This document shows positions 23,635 through 32,749 of a DNA stretch of 40,199 bases, piece by piece (the stretch's first letter is position 1; the number at the start of each line of letters is the position of its first letter). A model generated the notes under the pieces. It saw nothing but the letters and a program-made list of their open reading frames with translations. It was not told the origin of the DNA and made no database searches. Both the position numbers and the translations under genes were made by a program. The DNA lies in NCBI GenBank assembly GCA_001874265.1, contig MPDD01000025.1:1-40199 (forward strand). Reading direction: 5' to 3'. Source of the DNA: Bacteroidetes bacterium MedPE-SWsnd-G1. GTDB lineage: Bacteria > Bacteroidota > Bacteroidia > Flavobacteriales > Flavobacteriaceae.

Positions 23635-24846
23635 TTATTCTGCTAATAAACCCGAAACAAAGGTTTCAAATTCTGTTGTATAATCTGTGTATTTCTCGCC
23701 AGTTCCTGGTCCGTTAAAACCTGTATCAATTCTACGTACATTCCCAGATTTATCAATGAAAATTGTCGTTGGATAAGAAATGATATGATTCAATGCTGGT
23801 AATTTTTTCTGCATTTCAGATTTACTTCCTGTGCCATATTGTGCTAAAAGAATTGGGTAAGTCATTCCTATTCGGTCACGCAATCTTTTAATATTTTTAA
23901 AGGCTTCTTCCTCGGTTTTTTTAAATTCTACTGTTAATGCAACAACTTCAAATCCTTTGTTTTTATTTTCATTATGAAACTGAGCATAAAACACACTGCT
24001 ATCTAAACAATTTGGACACCAAGTACCCATAATTTGTACTAATACAACTTTGTTTTTAAAACGCTCGTCGCTTAATGAGATCATAGTACCGTTTTCATCT
24101 GGAAACGAAAATTCTAAAGTCTCATATCCATCATTCAAATAAGTAAGCTCATCAATTTCAGGTAATTCAAACTCTGAATTTCGTTTGGCAACAAAAGGTT
24201 CTTTCCAATGATTTCCTGAATAAAATTGACCTTTCATAACCGTGTCATTCACAATTGCTTTAAATAAAAAAGCGTGTGCACCATCATAAGTAGATATTTT
24301 TAAAGTATCTGCATCCATAATACCTTCTAGGTAGCGATAGTCTCCTGTAGTTGTTCTAAAAGTTCCCGTAACCTTTTTACCGTCTTGTTTAAAAATAGCT
24401 TTTGCAATATACTCGCCCCTTTCTCCTTTGCTAAAAACAGTCTCCCATACTCCAGATACATTAAACTCAGCTGTTGCTTCAGTTGAAAACCTTAAATCAT
24501 TATCATAAGTAGCGTTAAATGAAGTAACACGTTTACGCGTTTTATTTATGTATTTTCCAGATAAATTATCTCCATCGAATACTCCCGCAAAATAACTTTG
24601 AAAGACAGGTGTTCTAATGTATATAGAATCATTTACATAGCGAATTTCGTCAACATTAATGCGCTCATCAGCATTAAAAATAGTAAGTGTACCATCTGAA
24701 TTGGCCTCGAAAATAAATGGAATTTCTTCATTGTCTTGCGCACCTAATACTACTCTATAAAATCCTGTTTTAAGTGTTTTTTGACCTTGCCCAGTTGTAC
24801 ACGAAGAAACGAAGATTAGAGCAAAAAGAAGGTATAAATAGCGCAT
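23635..24846 (-). CDS. TlpA-like thioredoxin-domain lipoprotein
   Basis: A 403-residue predicted lipoprotein: MRYLYLLFALIFVSSC gives a signal peptide with the lipobox cysteine at 16. Residues about 25-225 form a beta-rich domain with two similar halves (LSGKYINKTRKR and MKGQFYSGNHWKE end each), then a thioredoxin fold with the redox pair in GTWCPNCLDSS near 274-284 and the cis-Pro in SYPTTIFID near 359. Such proteins act as periplasmic or outer-membrane thiol reductases. It is the last gene of the kynurenine cluster direction, 77 bp after the ACMS decarboxylase, and may not belong to that operon. Confidence 0.85.
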   Translation of the reverse strand: MRYLYLLFALIFVSSCTTGQGQKTLKTGFYRVVLGAQDNEEIPFIFEANSDGTLTIFNADERINVDEIRYVNDSIYIRTPVFQSYFAGVFDGDNLSGKYINKTRKRVTSFNATYDNDLRFSTEATAEFNVSGVWETVFSKGERGEYIAKAIFKQDGKKVTGTFRTTTGDYRYLEGIMDADTLKISTYDGAHAFLFKAIVNDTVMKGQFYSGNHWKEPFVAKRNSEFELPEIDELTYLNDGYETLEFSFPDENGTMISLSDERFKNKVVLVQIMGTWCPNCLDSSVFYAQFHNENKNKGFEVVALTVEFKKTEEEAFKNIKRLRDRIGMTYPILLAQYGTGSKSEMQKKLPALNHIISYPTTIFIDKSGNVRRIDTGFNGPGTGEKYTDYTTEFETFVSGLLAE

Positions 24847-24923
24847 GTGAAATTGTTTTGTTTAAAAGTTCGAAATAACGATAAATACATCGAATAAAAA
24901 AACTTGTGCCAATTTCTTCATTT

Positions 24924-26012
24924 TCAGCCAGAAATACTTTTAATTTTTTCAATTAGCGCTTTTTTCGAATCAACATCTTCTCCATGCACCCAATTCAGCA
25001 CATTTTCATTCCAAATTTGATCGTATTGTGTTTGATTGATAATACCACGTTCTAGGGTTAAATCTAACAACTTACCTGGGTACGAAGATTGTTTATCACT
25101 TTCCATTTCTCCTAATGGATAAGGGTCATCTAAGCCCATTAAAATTTGATCGCTTCCTTGCCTTTCAACCATTAATTTGAACGCATCTGTATCATGTACT
25201 AAGGTGTCAAAATAAATATTCTTATGCCCTACTGCCTTTCTTGGATGTACCTTTTCATCGAATAAATCTGGCCTACCATCAAATCCTTGAATTCGACGAC
25301 CTAAACTCATCTGCGCCAATTGACCTCCATGTGCAAAGCAGGTTCTGATATTTGGATACCGTTCTTGATAGCCATTTATAGTATAGAAATGATACGCGTC
25401 ACCACATTGTGCTAACATCCAAATTAAATGAAAACGCCAATTTTTATCTTCTAACTTAATCATTTTATTTCCATCATACGGATGGATTTCAATGGCCAAC
25501 TTGTACTTATCTGCCAATTTAAAAATTGGATCGTTTACCTCATCAAATATCACTTTCCATGTTCCCGTGGTATCCATATAATGCGTAGGTAAGCACAAAA
25601 CTTTCAATCCTAATTCTTCCACGCATCGCTCAATTTCCCACAAAGCACCTCTTACAAAAGCAGGTTGCACTACAAACCCACATGTAAATTTTTTTGAATG
25701 CTCCGCTTGAATTTGCGCATTAAAATCATTTTGAAAACGCAAGGCATCCTTCATTATATCATACGTCAAGGCATTACCATATAACTGTGAAAGGTTAAGT
25801 ACAACCGCATGATCTATATTATTGCGTTCCATCCATTCTAGTTTTTCATTTAAGAAAAAACTTGAATCTGTAACGGGTCGTTTCCAACCTTTCTGCAACA
25901 TAAATCTACGTTCCTTATCTACCCAAAATATTTCCTTTTCGCGCATAAAAGCAGGAATCTGTTCTGGATATGGTAATAGATGCGAATGTCCGTTGATGCG
26001 TATTTTTTTCAT
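24924..26012 (-). CDS. 2-amino-3-carboxymuconate-6-semialdehyde decarboxylase (amidohydrolase superfamily)
   Basis: Decarboxylates ACMS, the ring-opened product of 3-hydroxyanthranilate, to 2-aminomuconate semialdehyde, diverting it from quinolinate. Started at the Met at 26012, the metal ligands fall at H9, H11 (NGHSH), H177 (EIHPYDG), H228 (FAHGGQ) and D295 (GLDDPYPLGE), almost the same numbers as in Pseudomonas ACMSD (9, 11, 177, 228, 294). The frame remains open to an ATG at 26030, but those codons come from a repeat element and should be dropped. 362 residues. It follows the 3-hydroxyanthranilate dioxygenase gene after 108 bp that include repeat copy D. Confidence 0.92.
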   Translation of the reverse strand: MKKIRINGHSHLLPYPEQIPAFMREKEIFWVDKERRFMLQKGWKRPVTDSSFFLNEKLEWMERNNIDHAVVLNLSQLYGNALTYDIMKDALRFQNDFNAQIQAEHSKKFTCGFVVQPAFVRGALWEIERCVEELGLKVLCLPTHYMDTTGTWKVIFDEVNDPIFKLADKYKLAIEIHPYDGNKMIKLEDKNWRFHLIWMLAQCGDAYHFYTINGYQERYPNIRTCFAHGGQLAQMSLGRRIQGFDGRPDLFDEKVHPRKAVGHKNIYFDTLVHDTDAFKLMVERQGSDQILMGLDDPYPLGEMESDKQSSYPGKLLDLTLERGIINQTQYDQIWNENVLNWVHGEDVDSKKALIEKIKSISG

Positions 26013-26024
26013 ATTTATTGTTTG

Positions 26025-26065
26025 TGTCATTCTGAGCGATCCCGATACTTATCGGAAGGAGGATC
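26025..26065. repeat. Dispersed intergenic element, copy D (partial)
   Basis: Begins with TGTCATTCTGAG as in copy C, continues into CCGATACTTATCGG, an inverted repeat with 6 bp arms, then a purine-rich GGAAGGAGGATC. A matching right end is not clear. Its left end gives the upstream, probably false, ATG of the ACMS decarboxylase frame. Confidence 0.5.
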
Positions 26066-26120
26066 TTTAAACAAATCCTGGTCATGACTTAATGCTCTGT
26101 CTCAATCACAATTGATCATA

Positions 26121-26639
26121 TTATTTTGGTGGCTGCATAATAGTACCACATTCTTTACAGGTTCTTTTTGCTTCGTTGCCATAATAGCTATCGAATATTA
26201 CAGGCATATCTGTTTCAATATTATCTAGTGTAAATGGCTCTTCATGCAACTTGGCATCACAATTTTCGCAATACCAATGCAATCCATCTTGCACACCTTC
26301 TGGTCTTGGATATTCTATAACTAAACCTACGGTATTGGCACTTCGTTGTGGAGAATGTGGAACTTTGGCCGGTAACAAAAAAATTTCACCTTCATTAATA
26401 GGTATGTCTTTAGGTACTCCGTTATCTATCACCTTTAACACCATATTACCTTCTACTTGGTAAAAGAATTCAGGTGTTTCATTATAATGATAATCTTTTC
26501 TACTATTAGGTCCACCAACCACCATCACAATAAACTCTCCATCTTTCCAAACACATTTGTTGCCTACTGGTGGCTTTAGTAAGTGTCGATTCTCATCAAT
26601 CCACTTTTTAAAATTTAAGGGTGTAACTAAATTGCTCAT
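26121..26639 (-). CDS. 3-hydroxyanthranilate 3,4-dioxygenase
   Basis: Fe(II) cupin dioxygenase that opens 3-hydroxyanthranilate to ACMS. The 172-residue protein has iron ligands H51, E57 and H95 ([12 protein letters not shown] and [11 protein letters not shown]), matching the positions in the structurally studied bacterial enzyme. The C-terminal rubredoxin-like site is present: C124, C127 (WYCENC) and C161, C164 (CKEC), as in the bacterial enzymes. Length is typical of the bacterial form. It lies in the kynurenine operon between the SDR and the ACMS decarboxylase. Confidence 0.96.
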   Translation of the reverse strand: MSNLVTPLNFKKWIDENRHLLKPPVGNKCVWKDGEFIVMVVGGPNSRKDYHYNETPEFFYQVEGNMVLKVIDNGVPKDIPINEGEIFLLPAKVPHSPQRSANTVGLVIEYPRPEGVQDGLHWYCENCDAKLHEEPFTLDNIETDMPVIFDSYYGNEAKRTCKECGTIMQPPK

Positions 26640-26660
26640 AACTCTTGAATTTTGTTCAAT

Positions 26661-27446
26661 TTACAAAGATTTTGTTCTTCCTCCATCTACAGGAACGTTA
26701 ATTCCGTTTATATAACTTGCTGCTTCACTAGATAAAAACACAATGGCATTTGCAACCTCTCCAGGAGCGGCAAATCGTTTCATAGGTACGCCATTTTTCA
26801 TGGTATCGGAAACCTCTTCAATAGATTTACCCGATTTGTTGGCTTTATTCTTTATAATTTCTGATAATCGCTCTGTGGATGTTGCACCAGGTAGTACATT
26901 ATTTACGGTTATATTAAACTGTCCTAATTCGTTAGCCAATGTCTTACTCCAATTACCAACTGCACCTCTAATTGTATTACTCACACCCAATCCGTCCAAT
27001 GGCTGTTTTACTGAAGTAGAAATAACGTTTATAATTCTTCCGTATTTAAATAATTTCATTTCTGGAACTAAAGCTTGTACCAATATATGATTGCATATTA
27101 AATGCTGCGTAAATGCTTTTTCAAATTCATCTATTTTCGCGCCATAAATAGGGCCACCCGCTGGACCACCTGTATTATTAATCAAAATATGAAATCCATC
27201 ATTATCAGTAAGATAAGCATCTAATTTAGATTTTAACTCTGTTGGATTTTGAAAATCGGCAACGATATAAGAATGATCTTGGTTATTATTCGGTAAATCT
27301 AACAATACCAATTTTAATTTTTCCTCGTTCCTTGCAATTAAAGTTACGTTTGCTCCTTCCAGTGCTAACCCTCTTGCTGTTGCTTTTCCAATTCCTTGAG
27401 TACTGCCACATACCAAGGCATTTTTATTTTGTAAATTCAGTTCCAT
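26661..27446 (-). CDS. Atypical SDR-family protein lacking the catalytic Tyr-Lys pair
   Basis: A 261-residue short-chain dehydrogenase/reductase fold. The nucleotide-binding end is near normal (VCGSTQGIGKATARGLA, NNTGGPAGG). The catalytic segment is not: after S143 the usual YxxxK is replaced by S156-N-T-I-R160, so both the Tyr and the Lys are missing. C-terminal PVDGGRTKSL is ordinary. SDR subgroups with incomplete catalytic tetrads are known and often mislabelled as 3-oxoacyl-ACP reductase. Placement between the aldehyde dehydrogenase (6 bp) and the dioxygenase (21 bp) ties it to the 3-hydroxyanthranilate route, but no standard step needs a reductase. Function unknown. Confidence 0.85.
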   Translation of the reverse strand: MELNLQNKNALVCGSTQGIGKATARGLALEGANVTLIARNEEKLKLVLLDLPNNNQDHSYIVADFQNPTELKSKLDAYLTDNDGFHILINNTGGPAGGPIYGAKIDEFEKAFTQHLICNHILVQALVPEMKLFKYGRIINVISTSVKQPLDGLGVSNTIRGAVGNWSKTLANELGQFNITVNNVLPGATSTERLSEIIKNKANKSGKSIEEVSDTMKNGVPMKRFAAPGEVANAIVFLSSEAASYINGINVPVDGGRTKSL

Positions 27447-27452
27447 TTTTTA

Positions 27453-28895
27453 CTAGCTATATTTTATACATATATTCTTAGATTCTGTAAAAAAACGCAA
27501 GGCTTCAAAACCTCCTTCTCTTCCTACACCTGAATCTTTTACTCCGCCAAACGGTGTTCTTAAATCACGTTGCATCCATGTGTTTACCCAAACAATTCCA
27601 CTTTCTAATTTATTTGTCATACGCATGGTTCTATTTAAGTTGTTTGTCCATAAAGATGCAGACAGACCATATTTTACATCATTTGCCAAATGAAGTACTT
27701 CCGCTTCTGATTTAAATGGCATAACGGTTACAATTGGGCCAAAAACTTCTTCTTTATTTATTCTACAGTCATTTAAAGTTAATTCAATAATTGTTGGTTC
27801 CATAAAATAACCGTTTTCCAACCCATCAACATTTACTTTATTTCCTCCATACAATACAAGTCCTCCTTCATTCTTTGCTATAGAAACATAACTTAATACT
27901 TTTTCTTGATGTTCTTTTGACACCAATGCTCCCACATTTGTACTTTCATCTAAAGGATTTCCAACTTTTAATTTAGATACCTTTTCAACAAAATCTACTT
28001 TGAATTTTTCAAAAATTGTTTCTTCTACATAAATACGACTGCCACACAAACAAATTTGACCTTGATTGGCAAAAGAAGAACGCACTGTTGTTTCCAACAT
28101 CTGATCGTAATCACAATCGTCAAATATGATGTTTGGATTTTTACCCCCTAACTCAAGCGATAATTTTTTAAACATTGGCGCGGCTACTTTTGCAATATGT
28201 GCTCCCGTTTTTGTGCCACCAGTAAATGAAATCGCCTTAATATTTGGATGCGAAATAATGGCTTGTCCCGCAAATTCACCTAATCCATGTACTATATTTA
28301 AAACACCCTTTGGCAATCCTGCTTCCGCACAAATTTCACCTAGCAAGAAAGCTGTCATTGGTGTTACTTCGCTCGGTTTGGCAACAACGCAATTACCCGC
28401 GGCAATAGCAGGAGCAATTTTCCATGTAAATAAATACAACGGTAAATTCCAAGGAGATATACAACCGACAACTCCTATAGGCTTGCGTAGCGTATAATTC
28501 ATTGCATTTTCTCCAACACTTTCATGACTTTCACTCGAAAACTGAGTTATAGCGTGTGCAAAAAACCTGAAATTTGACGCTGCTCGTGGAATATCAACAG
28601 CCTTTGCTAATGATAACGGCTTCCCATTGTCCTTACTTTCAGCCATTGCCAATTCATCCAACCGTTCTTCGATAATAGTTGCTATTTTTAATAATATCTT
28701 GGAACGTACTTCTGAGGTTGTTTGGGACCAAGAATCAAATGCATCCTTTGAAGATTTATAGGCTAATTCAACATCCTCCGCTGAAGAGTTCGGAATTTGT
28801 CCATATACTTCTCCTGTTGCTGGATTGTAATTGTCTAACCAACTATTGGTTTTGGGATTAATATAAGTTCCGTTTATGTAATTTTTAATGTTCAT
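27453..28895 (-). CDS. Aldehyde dehydrogenase, probable 2-aminomuconate-6-semialdehyde dehydrogenase
   Basis: A 480-residue NAD-dependent ALDH. Key sites are [30 protein letters not shown], the general-base Glu in [11 protein letters not shown], and the catalytic cysteine in [16 protein letters not shown] (the first Cys in the usual position). The context of ACMS decarboxylase, 3-hydroxyanthranilate dioxygenase and a RidA-family deaminase makes oxidation of 2-aminomuconate semialdehyde to 2-aminomuconate the likely reaction; sequence alone would allow other semialdehydes. Its start overlaps the RidA-family stop by 4 bp (ATGA). Confidence 0.88.
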   Translation of the reverse strand: MNIKNYINGTYINPKTNSWLDNYNPATGEVYGQIPNSSAEDVELAYKSSKDAFDSWSQTTSEVRSKILLKIATIIEERLDELAMAESKDNGKPLSLAKAVDIPRAASNFRFFAHAITQFSSESHESVGENAMNYTLRKPIGVVGCISPWNLPLYLFTWKIAPAIAAGNCVVAKPSEVTPMTAFLLGEICAEAGLPKGVLNIVHGLGEFAGQAIISHPNIKAISFTGGTKTGAHIAKVAAPMFKKLSLELGGKNPNIIFDDCDYDQMLETTVRSSFANQGQICLCGSRIYVEETIFEKFKVDFVEKVSKLKVGNPLDESTNVGALVSKEHQEKVLSYVSIAKNEGGLVLYGGNKVNVDGLENGYFMEPTIIELTLNDCRINKEEVFGPIVTVMPFKSEAEVLHLANDVKYGLSASLWTNNLNRTMRMTNKLESGIVWVNTWMQRDLRTPFGGVKDSGVGREGGFEALRFFTESKNICIKYS

Positions 28896-29296
28896 ATTGG
28901 TTTATACGCCACTACTTTAATTTCTACTAACAAATCAGGATGTGGTAATTGATGCACGGCTACAGTTGTTCTAGTCGGGCCAGTTTCTTTATCAAAGAAT
29001 TGCCCATATACTTTATTGTAACCTGCAAAATCATTCATGTTTACCAAAAATGTAGTCACATCTATGACATCTTTTAAAGAGGCATTAACTTGATTCAATA
29101 AACCATCAATGTTTTCTAATACTGCTTCCGTTTGTGTACCAATATCTAATTTCTTGGTGTTCATTTCATCTACCAATTCAACCCCAGCAATACTATTATC
29201 CGGTCTTCTTGAGGATGTTCCAGAGACAAAAATAAAATCGCCCACTCTTTTTACAAGTGGATAGGCGCCTCTCGGTGTTACTTCTTTATTATGCAT
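28892..29296 (-). CDS. RidA-family protein, probable 2-aminomuconate deaminase
   Basis: A 134-residue Rid/YjgF/UK114 protein. The conserved C-terminal part has [23 protein letters not shown], then [26 protein letters not shown] with the ligand-binding Arg and the terminal Glu. Some Rid proteins, such as AmnD in aminophenol degraders, hydrolyse 2-aminomuconate to 4-oxalocrotonate and ammonia; generic RidA instead removes reactive enamines. The position between the aldehyde dehydrogenase (4 bp overlap) and the kynurenine monooxygenase (8 bp overlap) favours the deaminase role. Confidence is high for family, moderate for reaction. Confidence 0.85.
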   Translation of the reverse strand: MHNKEVTPRGAYPLVKRVGDFIFVSGTSSRRPDNSIAGVELVDEMNTKKLDIGTQTEAVLENIDGLLNQVNASLKDVIDVTTFLVNMNDFAGYNKVYGQFFDKETGPTRTTVAVHQLPHPDLLVEIKVVAYKPI

Positions 29297-30635
29297 CGTG
29301 TTTTATCTTATTAAAAATTGTGGCTAAATCTAATTTTTCTATTTCACTGTTTCCAATCAATTCTAGCAATACCTTGTCTTGATAATTGCCCTTTTCCTTT
29401 GCTTCAGAATAAGAGATATCTTCTCTAAAGGTAACTAAAGAATATTTAGAATAGTAATCAAAAGATGTTTCGAGTTCCATTTCTATCTGTCGCTTCTTTT
29501 TAAAATCAGGATTCGCTACATGATCTCTCATTTCATAAAAGTTCTCAACAGCTAAATCTCCAATGGCGTCCGCATCTTTTTTACGCTCATTTTCATAAGC
29601 AGTAAATACTTTGTCCCAATCTCCTTCGTATTTCTCTATATATCCATCTAAAACATACACATCTTCAAATGAGGCATTCATTCCTTGACCATAAAACGGC
29701 ACAACTGCATGCGCTGCATCACCAATCAGTAATGATTTACCTTTATATGTCCAAGGTCTACATTTTATTGTTCCTAAATTTCCAACCGGATTTTCAAAAT
29801 AATCATCTACCAACTTGGGCATTAGTTCCAAGGCATCTGCAAATTGTTCTCTAAAAAATGAAACTACTTTTTCTTTAGTATTCAATTCTTCAAAACTATA
29901 TTTTGCTCCACTATGTTCTAAAAACAATGTTACCGTAAAACTTCCATCTAAATTTGGCAATGCTATGAGCATATACTTTCCTCGTGGCCAAATATGTAAA
30001 GCGTTCTTCTCTGCTCTAAATCCACCAGTATATAAAGCAGGTATCGTTAATTCTTTATAGCCATGTTCCAAAAAGTCTTGAGAATAACTAAACAACATTT
30101 CTCTTTGGTTAAAAAACTCTTTTCTAAGAACTGAACCAGCACCATCTGCCCCAAAAATTACGTCGGCATGAAAATCTTCTATTGTATCATCAATTTTAAA
30201 AGTCGCTTTATTCTGTTCTATTTCTATTCCAGTACAAGGGCTATTAAAAACAATGTTTACATTTTCAAACTTTTCAACTTCATCTAGCAACAAAGCATTT
30301 AGTTCACCTCGAGATACTGAATTGATATATTCTCCCGGCCTGCCACTGTACGAAGATAAAAATGCTTCACCTTCAATACTATGAATCATTCTTCCGTTCA
30401 TTGGAATACACAAAGGAAAAACTTTATGTACCACTCCGGCCAATTTTAAAGCTTTGATACCCCTATCTGAAAATGCTAGGTTTATCGATTTTCCTGCACT
30501 AATATCCGTTTTTCTTAAATCAGAACGTTCTTCTCTTAATTCAATTTGATACCCTCTTTGCGCTAACCGTAAGGCTAATAAAGAACCACATAGACCTGCT
30601 CCAATGATTAGTATTTTTTCATTTTTAGTATCCAT
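29289..30635 (-). CDS. kmo: Kynurenine 3-monooxygenase
   Basis: FAD and NADPH-dependent hydroxylation of kynurenine to 3-hydroxykynurenine. The 448-residue protein has the Rossmann motif [21 protein letters not shown] at residues 8-28, the DG-type motif [14 protein letters not shown] near 160-173, and the second FAD motif [23 protein letters not shown] near 301-323, which is diagnostic for [11 protein letters not shown] and PFYGQGMNA fit KMO better than other aromatic hydroxylases. The ATG overlaps the end of kynU by 11 bp, and its stop overlaps the RidA-family start by 8 bp. Confidence 0.95.
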   Translation of the reverse strand: MDTKNEKILIIGAGLCGSLLALRLAQRGYQIELREERSDLRKTDISAGKSINLAFSDRGIKALKLAGVVHKVFPLCIPMNGRMIHSIEGEAFLSSYSGRPGEYINSVSRGELNALLLDEVEKFENVNIVFNSPCTGIEIEQNKATFKIDDTIEDFHADVIFGADGAGSVLRKEFFNQREMLFSYSQDFLEHGYKELTIPALYTGGFRAEKNALHIWPRGKYMLIALPNLDGSFTVTLFLEHSGAKYSFEELNTKEKVVSFFREQFADALELMPKLVDDYFENPVGNLGTIKCRPWTYKGKSLLIGDAAHAVVPFYGQGMNASFEDVYVLDGYIEKYEGDWDKVFTAYENERKKDADAIGDLAVENFYEMRDHVANPDFKKKRQIEMELETSFDYYSKYSLVTFREDISYSEAKEKGNYQDKVLLELIGNSEIEKLDLATIFNKIKHDA

Positions 30636-31890
30636 TCATCTCCTCCTTTAAAATTTGTACAAATCGAAACACATCCTCAAAACTATTGTATAATGGAACT
30701 GGTGCTACTCTAATAACATCAGGTTCTCTCCAATCTGTTATCACATTTCTATTTGATAATTTTTCATGTAACTCTTTATTTGCATTCTTAACTTGAATAG
30801 ACAATTGGCATCCTCTTTCTTCAGTGTTTTTTGGCGTAATAATTCGAATAACATCTTCTCCTAGTTCCAATATCAACTCCTCTAGATATCCTGTTAATTC
30901 TTTTGATTTCTTTCTGATTGTATCCATGCCAACTTCATTAAAAATAGCTAGTGACGCTTTAATGGCTGCCATCGACAAAATTGGAGGGTTACTTAACTGC
31001 CATCCTTCTGCACCTTCAATTGGATCAAATGGTTGCCTCATATTAAAACGTGTATTTTTATTATGACCCCACCAACCCGTGAATCGTTTCAACTCTTTAT
31101 TCTTGGCATATTTCTCATGTACAAACAAGCCTCCTAAACTTCCCGGTCCAGAATTCAAATATTTATATGTACACCAAACCGCAAAATCTACATTCGAAGC
31201 ATGTAAATCTGGTTGTATATTCCCAACACCATGTGCTAAATCAATTCCTACTTTAGCACCATGCCTATGACCTAATTCCGAAATTCGTTTTAAATCAAAA
31301 AACTGACCCGTGTAGTAATTAACACCTCCTATCAAAAGCAAAGAAACCTCATCTTTATGTTCATCTAACAAAGATTCTAAATCCTCATATCTCAAAAGTT
31401 CTTCTCCTTCTCTAGGTTTCCATTCTAACAAATGATCATCCGGATTTAAATTGTGAAATTTTAATTGTGATTCCACGGCATATCTATCAGAAGGAAATGC
31501 ATCACTTTCTATAATTATTTTGGTCCTATTCTCTTTGGGTTCAAAAAAAGAAACCATAGCCAAATGTAAGTTAGTTGTTAAGGTATTCATAACTACAACT
31601 TCAGTCGGTTTCGCACCAACTATTTTAGCCATTGCATTGGACAAGAATTCGTGATAAGGCATCCAAGGATTCTTCGCCTCAAAATGGCCTTCAACCCCTA
31701 AATTGGCCCAATCTTTTAATTCTTGTTGAATATTCTCTGCTGTAGATTTTGGCTGTAAGCCTAATGAATTTCCACAAAAATACAACCAGGGCATTCCGTT
31801 ATGATCTGTAGGTATATGAAATTGTTCTCGATAACTTCTTAACGGATCCTCTCGATCTAAATTACGAGCAAAGTCTAATGAATTTTTCAA
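30625..31890 (-). CDS. kynU: Kynureninase
   Basis: PLP enzyme that cleaves (3-hydroxy)kynurenine to (3-hydroxy)anthranilate and alanine. The 421-residue protein shows LYFCGNSLGLQPKST near 37-51, ESDAFPSDRYAVESQL near 128-143, KVGIDLAHGVGN near 213-224, and the PLP lysine K243 in WCTYKYLNSGPGSLGG. With kmo following by overlap, 3-hydroxykynurenine is the likely substrate. It starts 30 bp after the UbiA-like stop; that gap holds a perfect 9 bp hairpin. Confidence 0.96.
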   Translation of the reverse strand: MKNSLDFARNLDREDPLRSYREQFHIPTDHNGMPWLYFCGNSLGLQPKSTAENIQQELKDWANLGVEGHFEAKNPWMPYHEFLSNAMAKIVGAKPTEVVVMNTLTTNLHLAMVSFFEPKENRTKIIIESDAFPSDRYAVESQLKFHNLNPDDHLLEWKPREGEELLRYEDLESLLDEHKDEVSLLLIGGVNYYTGQFFDLKRISELGHRHGAKVGIDLAHGVGNIQPDLHASNVDFAVWCTYKYLNSGPGSLGGLFVHEKYAKNKELKRFTGWWGHNKNTRFNMRQPFDPIEGAEGWQLSNPPILSMAAIKASLAIFNEVGMDTIRKKSKELTGYLEELILELGEDVIRIITPKNTEERGCQLSIQVKNANKELHEKLSNRNVITDWREPDVIRVAPVPLYNSFEDVFRFVQILKEEMNGY

Positions 31891-31899
31891 TTTTATATC

Positions 31900-31922
31900 A
31901 AATTTGTGCTTCTCACAAATTT
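31900..31922. repeat. Perfect 9 bp inverted repeat between the UbiA-like gene and kynU
   Basis: AAATTTGTG and CACAAATTT with a 5-base spacer. It overlaps the stop codon of the UbiA-like gene and ends 10 bp before the kynU start. No T-run follows on the minus strand, so it is not a standard terminator. It could be an operator or an mRNA stem that separates the expression of the two genes. Confidence 0.55.
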
Positions 31923-32745
31923 AAAAATTTAAACCCAATAATAGTAGCAACCAAAAAATAGGAATAGCTTCTACCCAAAATGCGCTATAATATTTTGATT
32001 GTTCTTTTTTACTAAAAAGCAACAATATAAAAGATAAAGAGCAGATAGTCAGTAAAATGAGCATTTCATTAAAATCTTTACCAAAGATAAAGAACTCAAT
32101 TGTGAAGATTCCTAAAATTAGGATTAAGCCTAACAATTTTGTAGTAAAATGTCCAAATTGTTGCGGAATTGTTTTTAATTGATCACTATCAAAATCAACA
32201 TCACGGATATCAAATGGCAAGGTTATTAAAATCACAAAAAACATTCGTTGAAGAAAAAACCACCAGATAACCACATCAATGTCAATTTCGTTTTGAACCA
32301 ATGGAAATAAAACCGTTACTCCGGCAAAACAAAATGCAATTAAAAAAATCTTTAAACCAGGGACCCTTCGCAGTGTAACCAACTTTCGTGGAAGATTCAT
32401 ACCGTAGAACAATGTCAATATAAAAAACGGCAATAAAATCATTAAAGATTCTATTCTAAAACTAAAGGATAAATACAGAACGATAATAGCCGAAATAAAT
32501 GAAATAATGACCAATAATGACTTATGATTTCTATACCAATTGGAGAGCCAATCTTTTTCAAACGATTCATTTAAAAACCGTATAAAATTATAACTCAAAA
32601 TTGTGGAGAAAAAACAAAATAACGCCGTAATATTTTCTTCTACACCAAAGTTTTTCAAGGTTAATTTTACAAAACAAAATACGCCTAGAGCAACATGAAT
32701 ACTACTAAAAATGTAAAAGTTGAAAAGACGCTTTATAGTTTGCAT
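31921..32745 (-). CDS. UbiA-like polytopic membrane protein
   Basis: A 274-residue membrane protein with about eight hydrophobic helices. The second Asp-rich motif of UbiA prenyltransferases is recognisable as LPFDIRDVDFDSDQLKTIPQQFG near 177-199 (D179, D182, D184, D186). The first motif, normally NDxxD-type after helix 2, is reduced to SYNFIRFLNES near 51-61 without aspartates. It may therefore be a divergent or inactive relative rather than a working prenyltransferase. It is not a heme O synthase: the first motif would be needed. It is the first gene of the kynurenine operon, and a promoter-like box lies 4 nt upstream. Function unknown. Confidence 0.7.
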   Translation of the reverse strand: MQTIKRLFNFYIFSSIHVALGVFCFVKLTLKNFGVEENITALFCFFSTILSYNFIRFLNESFEKDWLSNWYRNHKSLLVIISFISAIIVLYLSFSFRIESLMILLPFFILTLFYGMNLPRKLVTLRRVPGLKIFLIAFCFAGVTVLFPLVQNEIDIDVVIWWFFLQRMFFVILITLPFDIRDVDFDSDQLKTIPQQFGHFTTKLLGLILILGIFTIEFFIFGKDFNEMLILLTICSLSFILLLFSKKEQSKYYSAFWVEAIPIFWLLLLLGLNF

Positions 32746-32749
32746 TAAA

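Noticed and set aside
24770..24952. 60-codon minus frame bridging the TlpA-like start and the ACMS decarboxylase end
   Set aside because: It overlaps both well-supported genes and has no recognisable content.
31921..32745. UbiA-like gene as heme O synthase (cyoE/ctaB), tempting in a heme-rich window
   Set aside because: The first Asp motif is missing, the protein lacks heme O synthase hallmarks, and it belongs to the kynurenine operon.
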